A stretch of DNA of 64,000 bases from Leifsonia williamsii (GCF_030433685.1 NZ_JAROCF010000001.1:1364001-1428000), one strand, 5' to 3'. Positions 24,390 to 33,275 are shown, counted from the stretch's first letter. Numbers and translations are program-made. Notes: generated by a model from the letters alone, not told the origin.

Positions 24390-24449
24390 ATAACTGGTTA
24401 GAACGGTTATGAGCTTGGCACAGTTCAAATAACCTGTCAAACAGGTTAT
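24390..24449 (-). promoter_or_regulatory. Paired inverted repeats with TTGACA box, upstream of the VOC gene
   Basis: Second copy of the element at 13772-13832. Repeat 1 (24390-24410) is ATAAC...GTTAT with GAACGGTTAT conserved. Repeat 2 (24429-24449) is a perfect ATAACCTGT-N3-ACAGGTTAT. TTGACA lies on the minus strand at 24440-24435; CAAGCT follows at 17 bases as a weak -10. The ABC-F stop codon TAA is inside repeat 2, just as the MFS stop is in the other copy. Homology continues to the ribosome-binding site (TCCTTTCG...). Confidence 0.7.
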
Positions 24450-26059
24450 TTTGAGATCGCCTCCAGCGCCGCCGACCGCCGGATCGTGCCGTCGCCCGGC
24501 AGCTCGAGCACGACGTCCGCGCCGATCCGCTCCAGGAAGTGCCGGTCGTGGCTGACGACGAGCAGCGCGCCGCGGTAGGCGTCGAGCGCCTCCGCCAGCT
24601 GCTCGACGCTCGCGATGTCGAGGTTGTTGGTCGGCTCGTCCAGGATCAGCAGCTGCGCTGGCGGGCTCATGAGCAGGAGGGTCGCCAGCTGCACGCGGAA
24701 CCGCTCGCCGCCCGACAGCGAGCCGACCGGGCGCTCCGCCGCGTCGCCGCGGAGCAGCAGCCGGGCGAGCTGGTGGCGGATGTCCCCGGGCGGCGTCTCC
24801 GGAGCGACCCGTCGGACGTTGTCGACCGCGCTCAGCGCGTCGTCCAGTCGGTCGAGTCGCTGGGGCAGGTAGGCGACGCGGTCGGTGAACAGCGTGCCGG
24901 CCGGCGACCCACCGTCCGCCTCGACGCTCAGCAGCCGGGCGAGGAGCGTCGACTTGCCGGCCCCGTTGCGGCCGAGCAGAGCGACCCGCTCCGGCCCCTG
25001 GACGATCACCGAGTGCGTCCCGTCGGTCAGTTCGGCGATGCGCCGGCCGCGGGGGACGTCGGGGTCGGGGAGGGTGAGGTGGATGCGCTCCTCGTCGCGC
25101 ACGCGCGCGTCCGCCGCATCGACGGCGGCCTGGGCGGCGGCGACCCTGTCGTCGAGGCCGGACCGCATGGCACCGGCCGACGCCTGCGCCTTGCTGGCCC
25201 GGTTGCCGGCCATGATCCGCGGGATGCCGCCGCTCGCCTGGGTCTTCTTCGCGGTGCGCTCGCGGCGGGCCAGCTTGGTCTCCGCCTCCACCCGCTGCCG
25301 CTTCTCGACCTTCAGGGCCTGCTGCGCCGCGCGGGCGGCCTGCACCGCAGCGGACTGGTCCTGCTCGAGGTGGGCGCGCCAGGCGCTGTACGGGCCGCCG
25401 AATGTCTCGAGGCGGCCGGCGTGGAGCTCGGCGGTCGCCTCCATGTGCTCCAGCAGCTCCAGGTCGTGGCTGACGACGATGAGCGTGCCCGCCCAGCGGT
25501 CGACGAGGTCGCTCAGCGCGGCCCTGCCCGCGCGGTCGAGGTTGTTCGTCGGCTCGTCGAGCAGGATGATGGCGGTGCGGCGGAGGCTGAGCCCGGTCAC
25601 CGCGATCAGCATCGCCTCCCCGCCCGACAGCGTGCCGACGCTGCGCGCGAGGTCGTCGCCGTCGAAGCCGATCGCCTCGAGGCCCGCGGCCGCGCGCGCC
25701 TCGACGTCCCAGTCGTCGCCGACCGCGTCGAAGTGCGCCTGGTCGACGTCGCCGCTCTCGATGGCGCGCAGGGCGGCGACGACAGGGCCGATGCCCAGGA
25801 GGTCGGCCACCGTCGCGTCCGTGCGCAGCGTGAGCGTCTGCGGCAGGTAGCCGACGTCGCCGACGGTCTCGATGCGGCCGGAGGTCGGGGTGAGCTCGCC
25901 GGCGATGAGGCGCAGGAGCGTGGACTTGCCGGCGCCGTTGCGGCCGACGAGGCCGGTGCGCCCGGTCGTGAAGGTGCCGGAGAGCCGGTGGAGGGCCGGC
26001 GTCCCGTCCGGCCAGGTGTAGCCGAGGTCGTGCAGGGTGACTGCTGAGGTGTGCGGCAT
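24446..26059 (-). CDS. ABC-F family ATPase (ribosome-protection type)
   Basis: 537 aa with two ABC domains and no membrane segments. Walker A GRNGAGKST is at 39-47 and recurs in domain 2; signature LSGGE occurs twice; Walker B LLDEPTNNLD and LILDEPTNNLD precede SHDLELL and SHDRHFL switch histidines. The linker between them is long, charged and helical (ALKVEKRQRVEAETKLARRE), as in antibiotic-resistance ABC-F proteins that remove drugs from the ribosome. Whether this one gives resistance is unknown. ATG 26059 is chosen because the domain begins at once. A 300-base leader with a tiny ORF and hairpin lies upstream and may regulate it. Confidence 0.91.
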   Translation of the reverse strand: MPHTSAVTLHDLGYTWPDGTPALHRLSGTFTTGRTGLVGRNGAGKSTLLRLIAGELTPTSGRIETVGDVGYLPQTLTLRTDATVADLLGIGPVVAALRAIESGDVDQAHFDAVGDDWDVEARAAAGLEAIGFDGDDLARSVGTLSGGEAMLIAVTGLSLRRTAIILLDEPTNNLDRAGRAALSDLVDRWAGTLIVVSHDLELLEHMEATAELHAGRLETFGGPYSAWRAHLEQDQSAAVQAARAAQQALKVEKRQRVEAETKLARRERTAKKTQASGGIPRIMAGNRASKAQASAGAMRSGLDDRVAAAQAAVDAADARVRDEERIHLTLPDPDVPRGRRIAELTDGTHSVIVQGPERVALLGRNGAGKSTLLARLLSVEADGGSPAGTLFTDRVAYLPQRLDRLDDALSAVDNVRRVAPETPPGDIRHQLARLLLRGDAAERPVGSLSGGERFRVQLATLLLMSPPAQLLILDEPTNNLDIASVEQLAEALDAYRGALLVVSHDRHFLERIGADVVLELPGDGTIRRSAALEAISK

Positions 26060-26313
26060 CGATCGATCCGATCTGCCCCGTCGTGGGGGCGGGTGGAGGG
26101 AGGCCGATCCGGGGCGCGGGGAAGCGCGCGAGGGCGCGGAGACGTCGAGGATCGGCGGGGATGGGCGCGACAGAGCATGCCGCCCGCAGTGGCTGCAGGG
26201 GCGACGGAGTGGCGCGCCGGTCGTCTGGGCGATGCACGCGGCGGCGGGCACGGCGAGAGGCGCACGCCCGGGGACTCGACGGTCCACCCGGGAACGGCGC
26301 ACGCACGTGTCAG

Positions 26314-26331
26314 CCGCCGGTCGCCCGGCGG
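26314..26331 (-). promoter_or_regulatory. Leader hairpin directly after the ABC-F leader ORF
   Basis: Read on the minus strand, CCGCCGG-GCGA-CCGGCGG is a perfect seven-base stem with a four-base loop. It begins on the base right after the stop codon of the leader ORF (26334-26332). A ribosome stalled on the leader ORF would cover it. The rest of 26060-26313 is GC-rich leader without a convincing ORF or terminator. Confidence 0.55.
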
Positions 26332-26358
26332 CTACAGTCTGTCGACCTCGATCTCCAC
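26332..26358 (-). CDS. Leaderless 8-codon leader peptide candidate upstream of the ABC-F gene
   Basis: GTG 26358 to TAG 26332 encodes MEIEVDRL. A TATCCT -10 box at 26370-26365 lies exactly six bases before the GTG, so transcription should start at the start codon. The CCGTTA direct repeats around 26366-26390 may contain activator sites. Its stop touches the hairpin at 26331-26314. Short leader ORFs that sense ribosome-targeting drugs are known for ABC-F genes; the function here is inference. Confidence 0.45.
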   Translation of the reverse strand: MEIEVDRL

Positions 26359-26364
26359 GACGTC

Positions 26365-26370
26365 AGGATA
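26365..26370 (-). promoter_or_regulatory. -10 box of the ABC-F leader transcript
   Basis: TATCCT on the minus strand, six bases before the leader GTG. The -35 region (around 26388-26394) has no TTGACA match, which suggests an activator or an alternative sigma factor. Two CCGTTA repeats overlap the promoter. Confidence 0.5.
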
Positions 26371-26421
26371 ACGGATGCTGCGGTAACGGTATTCCGGACG
26401 GCGGAACGCGCGTCGCCTGAC

Positions 26422-26970
26422 TCAGGCGGCGGCCTCGCGGCGGCGCTCGCGGAAGGCGGTCGCCTTCATCCGGTTGCCGCAGGTCTTCATCGAGCACCAC
26501 TCGCGCCGGTGGCCGCGGGAGCGGTCGAGGTAGACCTGCGTGCACTCGGGGCGCGCGCACTCGCGCAGCAGGGCGGCGTCGGGGCTGCCGAGGATGGCGA
26601 TGGTCTCGCGCGCGAGGCTGCCCAGGCCGTCCGCGATGGTGCCGCTGCGGCGGACCGTGCCGTCGGAGAGCTCCAGCCGGACCGGGCTCCCTGCGGCGAC
26701 CTCGTTGACGAAGGCGACGTCGTCCGCGAGGAGCGGCGTGCCGTGCAGGGAGGCGTCGAGCAGCGCGTAGATGCGCTCGCGCACCTCGACCGCGCGCTGC
26801 AGGTCGGCGTCGCCGGCGGGAGGGGCGTCGTCGATCATCCCGGCCTCCATGAACCAGGCGCTCACGTCGCCCGGCGCCGCGAACTTCTCGAGGGGCTCCG
26901 GGTTGCGGCGCGCGCGCAGCGTGCCGACGAAGTCGAGAGGGAGGGTGCCGCAGGGGAACGCGTGGATCAT
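26422..26970 (-). CDS. CGNR zinc-finger transcriptional regulator (ABATE domain)
   Basis: 182 aa. An N-terminal ABATE domain (PLDFVGTLRARRNPEPLEKF, ...) is joined to a C-terminal CGNR zinc finger with Cys in CARPECTQVYLDRSRGHRRE, WCSMKTCGNRMKA. Proteins of this type are stress-response regulators in actinobacteria. TAGAAT (26982-26977) lies six bases before ATG 26970, so the mRNA is probably leaderless. The gene is upstream of and codirectional with the ABC-F gene, but the separate promoter at 26365 argues against simple co-transcription. Confidence 0.9.
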   Translation of the reverse strand: MIHAFPCGTLPLDFVGTLRARRNPEPLEKFAAPGDVSAWFMEAGMIDDAPPAGDADLQRAVEVRERIYALLDASLHGTPLLADDVAFVNEVAAGSPVRLELSDGTVRRSGTIADGLGSLARETIAILGSPDAALLRECARPECTQVYLDRSRGHRREWCSMKTCGNRMKATAFRERRREAAA

Positions 26971-27005
26971 GTAACCATTCTAACAGGTGACATGGCGAAG
27001 TGGGG

Positions 27006-28544
27006 CTAGCGCGGGAAGTTCCGGGCCGCGTCCACCGCCTCCTGCCTCGAGGTCACTCCGAGCTTGCGGTAGAGCGACCGCACGGTGGCCTTGAGCGTAT
27101 TGGGGCTGATGAACAGCTCGGCGGCGATGGCGGCGAGGGGCGAGCCGGTGGGCAGCATGCTCAGCACCTCCCGCTCGCGCCGCGTCAGGCCCGGGACCGG
27201 TGTGTCGGCGGGGGAGCGGTCGGTGCCGTGCAGGGGCTCGCCGGCCAGCCCGGCGAGGGCGCCGAGCGTCTCCGTCGGCAGGAAGCTGTACGTCGAGAAG
27301 AGCCGCTCGCGACCGATGATCCCGTTCGCGTGCCGGAAGGCGTCCGCCGCACGGCCCGGGTGGCCGAGAGCGAGGTGGGAGGCCGCCGAGACGAGGAGGG
27401 CGGGAGCCTCCACGCGGGGTGCGGCCGTCGTCGACGTCGCCGCCTCGGCCTGCGCGAGCGCATCGCGGTGGGCGCCGGCGCGGTAGGACGCGACGGAGGC
27501 GAGCAGCAGGTCGAGCGCAGAGGGGTGCTCCGGCAGCGGGCGCTCGTCGCGAAGCTGCGGGCGCAAGCGGGCCAGGCGCGCCTGCGCGGCTCGGACGTAG
27601 CGAGCGGTGGCGCCTCCGTGCTCGATGGCCCCGGGGTGGCGTTCCAGCTCGGCCTCCAGCTCGGCGTGCACCGACGACGCCCCCGGCTTGGTGTGGGCCA
27701 GCATGGCCGAGAGCCACAGCGCGGCCGCCCAGTACTCGCCGAGCGGGAGGCCCAGCGCCCTCCCCAGTTCGCGCGAGGCGCCGGGGTCGCCGCGATCGTG
27801 CTTCAGGAGGGCGGAGGTCAGGAAGACGATCACGTCGTACCGGCCGTTCGTGGCGTCCTCGGCGAGCGCTCGCGCGAGCCACAGCTCCGCGCTGCGGAGC
27901 CGGCCCCGATCGGCGTGCCGCCAGGCGATGTGCGCGGCCGCCCGTCGGGCGATCACCGGCTGGGCGGTGAGCCGCGCGAGGTCGTACGCGGCCTCGTACT
28001 CGGCAAGCGCGCCTGGCCCGTCCGCTGCGTCGAGGGACCGGCCCCACTGGAAGCGGAGGTGCGGCAGCGAGCCGACCATCGGCGCGCGTTCGGCCGGCGC
28101 GAGGGCGAGCAGCGCCTCCCTCGCGCGCTCGGCGGCCGCACGGGCCTCCTCCAGCCTGCCGGCGGTGCGTGCCCCCGCCGACTGGCCGGTCAGCACGATC
28201 AGGTTGCTGAGGTGGTTGCCGTCCCTCCGCTCGGGATCGAGAGCGAGGCGGCCGTCGTGGAGGAACTTCGTGGGGTCGCCGCTGATCGTCACCTGCTGCA
28301 GGTAGTTGGCGGCGACGAGGAGGCCGGGATTCTCCACGAAGGCGTCGCCGGGGAGCGCCTTGATGGCGTCGAGGAGCTGCTCGGGCGCCACGTTGGCGAA
28401 GGCGTCCCAGTTCTTCTCGATCACGGCGGCGGCGTAGTGCCAACCGTGCTGTGCCGCCGAACTGGTCACCAGGGAGGCCAGCCGGCGGGGATTCGTACGG
28501 GGATCGATCGTCGGGTACTTCTCGTCCTCAGCTCTCGATGTCAT
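27006..28544 (-). CDS. LuxR-family regulator with helical (TPR-like) sensor region
   Basis: 512 aa. The C-terminal ~60 residues are a LuxR HTH: LTRREREVLSMLPTGSPLAA, then NTLKATVRSLYRKLGV. The N-terminal ~440 residues form an Ala-rich helical repeat region resembling the C-terminal TPRs of MalT/LAL regulators, but no NB-ARC/AAA ATP-binding domain is present, so it is a shortened relative of LAL proteins. Ligand unknown. It is divergent from the giant DUF11 cell-wall protein, with a 20-bp palindrome in between at 28673-28692, and may control that gene. Confidence 0.88.
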   Translation of the reverse strand: MTSRAEDEKYPTIDPRTNPRRLASLVTSSAAQHGWHYAAAVIEKNWDAFANVAPEQLLDAIKALPGDAFVENPGLLVAANYLQQVTISGDPTKFLHDGRLALDPERRDGNHLSNLIVLTGQSAGARTAGRLEEARAAAERAREALLALAPAERAPMVGSLPHLRFQWGRSLDAADGPGALAEYEAAYDLARLTAQPVIARRAAAHIAWRHADRGRLRSAELWLARALAEDATNGRYDVIVFLTSALLKHDRGDPGASRELGRALGLPLGEYWAAALWLSAMLAHTKPGASSVHAELEAELERHPGAIEHGGATARYVRAAQARLARLRPQLRDERPLPEHPSALDLLLASVASYRAGAHRDALAQAEAATSTTAAPRVEAPALLVSAASHLALGHPGRAADAFRHANGIIGRERLFSTYSFLPTETLGALAGLAGEPLHGTDRSPADTPVPGLTRREREVLSMLPTGSPLAAIAAELFISPNTLKATVRSLYRKLGVTSRQEAVDAARNFPR

Positions 28545-28672
28545 CGTGCGTTCACTCTGAGTAGATTGCCAGGGCTGCGGCGGGTGCCGCGTCGCACCCG
28601 TCCTCCGGCCGCGGTCGGCGGCACCCGGACGACAGGCGAATGCGAACGAGCGTAATGCATTTTCGAAACTCC

Positions 28673-28692
28673 TGTACCCCCGATGGGGTACA
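28673..28692. promoter_or_regulatory. Perfect inverted repeat between LuxR regulator and DUF11 gene
   Basis: TGTACCCC-CGAT-GGGGTACA is an 8-4-8 perfect palindrome about 128 bases before the DUF11 start and 129 bases before the LuxR start. It stands in an AT-richer stretch than its surroundings. The rest of 28545-28819 shows only GGGGTTAACTTTCCACCG as a possible promoter part. The binding protein is unknown; LuxR 27006-28544 is the obvious candidate. Confidence 0.68.
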
Positions 28693-28819
28693 CAGGGGGT
28701 TAACTTTCCACCGTGAAGGGGTCTACTTCCCCGATCACCCCCGAGCGGGCGTGTCGCACCCGATTAGCTGAGGCGCGACGTGGGCGCAGTGCGCCCGGCG
28801 GAGATTCGGGGAGGTTCGT

Positions 28820-31800
28820 GTGGGGACGCACGCAGAAGGAGCCAGGCACAGGGCAGGACTGCTGCCGCGCCTGCGGTCACGACGGCTGAGGCTGGCGGCG
28901 GCGCTGGGAGCGCTTGCGCTCGTCGTGTCGACGGTGAGCGCGGGAGCGGTCGTCATCGGCGGAGCATCGGTCGCGCACGCCGCGCCAGGGACCCCTGGCA
29001 CTCCGCAGGCGCCGACCGTGGCGTTCCAGGAGAACTTCGAGAACGGCGTCGGGAACACCCCCGTCGGGCTGACCGCGTATACGGGTGCGAGTGGCCAGAA
29101 GTACACCGCCGACCCGGCCTGGCTGACCGGCTGCAACGGGCAGATCCGCAACTTCAACACCCCGTCGACCACGCTCGGCAACTGTGCCAACGACAACGAG
29201 ACGTCGAACCTCAACCAGCTCGCCTACGCGCTCGGTGCGCACTCGGGCTCCGCCACTCCGGCCGCGAACCACGCGGTCACGGCATACACAGAGGGCAACC
29301 CCGGTGCCAACGCCACGCAGTTCCAGACGGCGAGCAACATCGCGCTCGCGTCCTCATCGGGCCGGTTCCTCACCTTCAGTGTCGACACCGCGGCGGTGAA
29401 CTGCCAGGTGTCCGCGCCGCTGTACCAGTTCGCGTTCCTCAACCAGGCAGGGACGGCGACGAACGTCGGCGGCGTCCTCAACGCCTGCACCTCGACCACC
29501 ACCGCCAACGTCCCCGCCAACGGCACACTGCCGGCGCGGGCGGTCAACGTCGGCACGTACACCTCCAACGGCTCGCTGCTCTTCAGCGGCTCCTCGCTGG
29601 GCATCCGGATGCAGAACGCGAACGGATCCGGCACGGGCAACGACGCCGCGTTCGACAACATCCGCATCCTCGACGTCACCCCGCAGCTCGACAAGGCCTT
29701 CAGCCCCGCCACTGCGGTCACCGGCGGCACCTCCACGCTCACCTTCACCGTCACGAACACCAGCGAGCTCGCCTCGAAGGCGGGCTGGGGCTTCACCGAC
29801 GCCCTCCCCGCCGGCCTCACGCTGGCGAACGGAACCGTCGGCGGCACCTGCAACGCGACCACGACCGCGGTCGCGGGTGCCGCGTCGGTGACGGTCGCGA
29901 ACGGCACCCTCGCCGCGGGTCAGGCGTCGTGCACCATCACCGTGCAGGTCACCGCCACCGCGGCCGGCAGCTACACGAACGGCCCCGACAACGTCACCAC
30001 GGTCGGCTTGAACGAGCCGGGCACCAGCACGGTCACCTTCAGCGACCCGACCTTCACCGTCTCCAAGGCGGTCTCGTCCACCACCGCGCACCCGGGCGAC
30101 ACCGTCACCTACACGGTCACGGTCACCAACACCGGCGCCTGGGCGTACACCGCCGCGCGTCCGGCCTCGTTCTCCGACGACCTGTCCGCCGTGCTCGACG
30201 ACGCCACCTATAACGGCGACGCCACCGGTGGAGCGGTCGTCAACGGCACGACCTTGACCTGGTCCGGACCGCTCGCGGCCGGCGCCACGCAGACCATCAC
30301 GTACTCGGTCACCGTCGGCGCGGCCGGCACCGGCGACGGCGCGCTCACCAACGCCGTGGTCCCGGGATCCGACGGCGGCAGCTGCGACCCGGCCGGCTCC
30401 TGCACCACCACCACGGAAGTCCAGGCCTTCTCGGTGACCAAGACGGCGGACAGCACCGACGTGGTGCCGGGCGACACCGTGACGTACACCGTGACTGTCG
30501 AGAACACCGGCGTCGTGGACTACACCGCCGGCGACCCGGCGTCGTTCTCGGACGACCTCTCCGCGGTGCTCGACGACGCCACGTACAACAACGACGCCAC
30601 GAACGGCGCCACCTACGCGGCTCCGACGCTCTCGTGGTCCGGCGCACTGGCGGCGGGAGCCTCCACCACGATCACCTACTCCGTCACCGTCAACGATCCG
30701 ATCACCGGTGACTCCCACCTGGACAACACGGTCGTGACCCCGCCGGACAGCGGTGGAGACTGCGCGACGAACGCAGGCAACCCCGACTGCACCGTCCTCA
30801 TCCCCTCCGGCTCGTACACCGTCGCCAAGACGGCGTCCACGACCGAGGTGACCGAGGGCAGCACCGTCACCTACACGGTGGTCGTCACCAACACCGGCGC
30901 GCGCGACTACACGGCCGTCGCTCCTGCGACCTTCACCGACGACCTGACGCGCGTCCTCGACGACGCGACGGTCACGGCCGGCCCGGACAACGGCGCCACC
31001 GTGACCGGGAACACGCTTCGCTGGTCGGGTCCGCTCGCCGTGGGAGCGACGGTCACCGTCACCTACACGGTGACGGTCGACGCCCCCGACACCGGTGACC
31101 GCGTCCTCGCCAACACGGTGCGGCCGAACTCGCCGGGCGGCTCGTGCGACCCGGCGGGCGAGTGCGACACCACCACGAACGTGCGTTCCTTCATCGTGTC
31201 GAAGACGTCTTCGCCGGGCGGCGCCGTCGCCCAGGGCGACGAGGTGACCTACACCGTGACGGTCACCAACCGGGGCACCGCGGACTTCACCGCCGCCGAC
31301 CCGGCGTCGTTCACCGACGACCTCTCGGCCGTGCTCGATGACGCGACCATCACCTCCGGCCCGACCGGCGGCGCCACGATCACCGGCAGCACGCTGTCGT
31401 GGTCGGGCGCGGTCGCGGCGGGTGCGACGGTGACGATCACGTACGTCGCGACCGTCAACACGCCGGACACCGGCGACCACGTCCTCACCAACGCGGTCGT
31501 CCCCGGAACGGGCGGCAGCTGCGACCCGGGCACCTGCACCACCACGAACCCCGTCCGCTCGTACAGCGTCACCAAGACGTCGTCGGCCGCCGGCCCCGTG
31601 CACGCGGGCGACACCGTCACCTACACCGTGACCGTGACCAACACCGGCCAGGCGGACTACACCTCCGCCGTGCCGGCGACGATCGCGGACGACCTGTCCG
31701 ATGTGCTCGACGACGCCACCTACGTGGCCGGCTCGGCCACGAACGGCGCCGTGGTGAGCGGGAACACCCTGACCTGGTCGGGGCCGCTCGCGGTGGGCGC

Positions 31801-33187
31801 GACGCTGCCGATCACATATCAGGTGCTGGTCGGGCCCGCGGGCACCGGCGACGGGACGCTGACCAACCGGGTCACCGGCGGCGACTGCGACCCCGCGGGC
31901 AGCTGCGTCACCACGAATCCGCTGCAGGCGATGACCGTGACCAAGACGGCTGACCGGACGGACGTCGTCCCTGGCGACACCGTCACCTTCACCGTCACCG
32001 TGAAGAACTCGGGAGCGGTGGACTACACCGCGGCGGCCCCGGCCTCCTTCACCGACGACCTCTCGGCGGTGCTGGATGACGCGGTCTACAACGGCGACGC
32101 CAGCGGCGGAGCGACCTACGCCGCCCCGACGCTGTCGTGGTCGGGACCGCTGGCGGTCGGAGACACCGCCATCGTCACGTACTCGGTGACGGTGAACAAC
32201 CCCGACACCGGTGACCGGACGCTCCGCAACACCGTGGTCACCCCGCCCGGCGGCGACTGCCCCGCCGGCACGGACAACGCGGCGTGCACGGCGATCGTCC
32301 CGTCCGGCTCGTACACGGTCGCGAAGATCGCGTCGACGTCGACCGTCGTCCCCGGCGGCACCATCACCTACACGGTGACGGTGAAGAACACCGGGAAGGT
32401 CGCGTACACCGCGGCCGCGCCGGCCTCGTTCCGTGACGACCTGACCAACGTGCTCGACGACGCCGAGTACAACGGCGACGCGACCGGCGGCGCCACGGTC
32501 ACCGGCAGCACGCTGTCGTGGTCGGGCCCGCTCGCGGTCGGGGAGACCGTGAAGGTGACGTACTCGGTGACCGTCCGCACTCCGGACACGGGCAACCTCC
32601 ACGTCGTCAACGCGGTCGTGCCGAACGGGCCCGGTGGCTCGTGCGACACGGCGGGCAGCTGCCTCACCGACACGACGGTCGGCTCCTACACGGTGACCAA
32701 GACCGCCTCGACGACGAAGGCCGTCAAGCCGGGCACGAAGGTGGGCTACACCATCACGGTCATGAACACCGGAGCGCTGGCCTACACGGCCGCCGACCCG
32801 GCCTCCTTCACCGACGAGATGAAGGACGTGCTCGATGACGCGACCTACAACGACGACGCCACCCACGGCGCGGAGCTGAACGGGACCGTGCTCTCGTGGT
32901 CCGGCGCACTCGGCGTCGGGGAGACCGTCAAGGTCACCTACTCCGTCACGGTGAAGGCCGCGGGCTCCGGCAACGGACGCCTGATCAACACGGTCGACCC
33001 GGCCGTGGACGGCGGAACGTGCGACCCGGCCGGCAGCTGCGACACCAGCACGCCGATCGACCCGCCGGCGCCCGGGACCGGCCTGGCGTTCACCGGTAGC
33101 GACCTGGTCGCACCCGGCCTGATCGCCGTCGGCCTGCTCGGCGCAGGAGCCGCCTTCCTGGTGATCCGCCGCCGCCGCGCCGCCTAG
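28820..33187 (+). CDS. Giant LAXTG-anchored surface protein with DUF11-type repeats
   Basis: 1455 aa. A long basic signal peptide (cleavage near AHA, residues 52-54) is followed by an N-terminal lectin-like or unknown region (~60-285) rich in Asn/Thr. A DUF11/DUF7933-like domain comes next (~286-405), then eight tandem DUF11-type beta-sandwich repeats of about 125 aa, each opening like TVTKTADSTDVVPGDTVTYT and ending in a GSCDPAGSC cysteine pair. At the C-terminus LAFTG (1422-1426), a hydrophobic helix and RRRR form a class E sortase signal. It is secreted, covalently wall-linked and probably an adhesin or stalk. GTG 28820 follows GGGGAGG. No sortase gene is in the window. Confidence 0.92.
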   Translation: MGTHAEGARHRAGLLPRLRSRRLRLAAALGALALVVSTVSAGAVVIGGASVAHAAPGTPGTPQAPTVAFQENFENGVGNTPVGLTAYTGASGQKYTADPAWLTGCNGQIRNFNTPSTTLGNCANDNETSNLNQLAYALGAHSGSATPAANHAVTAYTEGNPGANATQFQTASNIALASSSGRFLTFSVDTAAVNCQVSAPLYQFAFLNQAGTATNVGGVLNACTSTTTANVPANGTLPARAVNVGTYTSNGSLLFSGSSLGIRMQNANGSGTGNDAAFDNIRILDVTPQLDKAFSPATAVTGGTSTLTFTVTNTSELASKAGWGFTDALPAGLTLANGTVGGTCNATTTAVAGAASVTVANGTLAAGQASCTITVQVTATAAGSYTNGPDNVTTVGLNEPGTSTVTFSDPTFTVSKAVSSTTAHPGDTVTYTVTVTNTGAWAYTAARPASFSDDLSAVLDDATYNGDATGGAVVNGTTLTWSGPLAAGATQTITYSVTVGAAGTGDGALTNAVVPGSDGGSCDPAGSCTTTTEVQAFSVTKTADSTDVVPGDTVTYTVTVENTGVVDYTAGDPASFSDDLSAVLDDATYNNDATNGATYAAPTLSWSGALAAGASTTITYSVTVNDPITGDSHLDNTVVTPPDSGGDCATNAGNPDCTVLIPSGSYTVAKTASTTEVTEGSTVTYTVVVTNTGARDYTAVAPATFTDDLTRVLDDATVTAGPDNGATVTGNTLRWSGPLAVGATVTVTYTVTVDAPDTGDRVLANTVRPNSPGGSCDPAGECDTTTNVRSFIVSKTSSPGGAVAQGDEVTYTVTVTNRGTADFTAADPASFTDDLSAVLDDATITSGPTGGATITGSTLSWSGAVAAGATVTITYVATVNTPDTGDHVLTNAVVPGTGGSCDPGTCTTTNPVRSYSVTKTSSAAGPVHAGDTVTYTVTVTNTGQADYTSAVPATIADDLSDVLDDATYVAGSATNGAVVSGNTLTWSGPLAVGATLPITYQVLVGPAGTGDGTLTNRVTGGDCDPAGSCVTTNPLQAMTVTKTADRTDVVPGDTVTFTVTVKNSGAVDYTAAAPASFTDDLSAVLDDAVYNGDASGGATYAAPTLSWSGPLAVGDTAIVTYSVTVNNPDTGDRTLRNTVVTPPGGDCPAGTDNAACTAIVPSGSYTVAKIASTSTVVPGGTITYTVTVKNTGKVAYTAAAPASFRDDLTNVLDDAEYNGDATGGATVTGSTLSWSGPLAVGETVKVTYSVTVRTPDTGNLHVVNAVVPNGPGGSCDTAGSCLTDTTVGSYTVTKTASTTKAVKPGTKVGYTITVMNTGALAYTAADPASFTDEMKDVLDDATYNDDATHGAELNGTVLSWSGALGVGETVKVTYSVTVKAAGSGNGRLINTVDPAVDGGTCDPAGSCDTSTPIDPPAPGTGLAFTGSDLVAPGLIAVGLLGAGAAFLVIRRRRAA
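30052..33060 (+). repeat. Eight tandem ~375-bp coding repeats (DUF11 modules)
   Basis: Unit starts are near 30052, 30428, 30815, 31190, 31561, 31930, 32311 and 32687, spaced 369-387 bases. All keep the frame. Units 2 and 6 share ADSTDVVPGD/ADRTDVVPGD and the ATYAAPTLSWSG segment, so they look like the closest pair, and units 3 and 7 share SGSYTVAK; this suggests past duplication of a block of four. Recombination here could change protein length. Confidence 0.85.
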
Positions 33188-33212
33188 GGCGCAGCAGCCC
33201 GGAGGGCATGAG

Positions 33213-33247
33213 GGGTGGGTCGGCAGTTCGCTGCCGGCCCACCCTTT
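33213..33247. terminator. Strong terminator between convergent DUF11 and epoxide-hydrolase genes
   Basis: Arms GGGTGGGTCGGCAG (33213-33226) and CTGCCGGCCCACCC (33231-33244) pair over 14 bases (one G-T) with a TTCG tetraloop and are followed by TTT on the plus strand. It lies 25 bases after the DUF11 stop. Confidence 0.88.
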
Positions 33248-33275
33248 CGTCGTGCCAGGGTCCTCGTCGTGCCGG

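Noticed and set aside
26051..26371. Plus-strand open frames across the ABC-F leader
   Set aside because: Arg/Gly-rich, no start signals, and they oppose the transcription direction of the flanking genes.
30052..33060. Possible assembly duplication in the DUF11 gene
   Set aside because: Units differ at many codons and keep frame; they look like diverged protein repeats, not copied reads.
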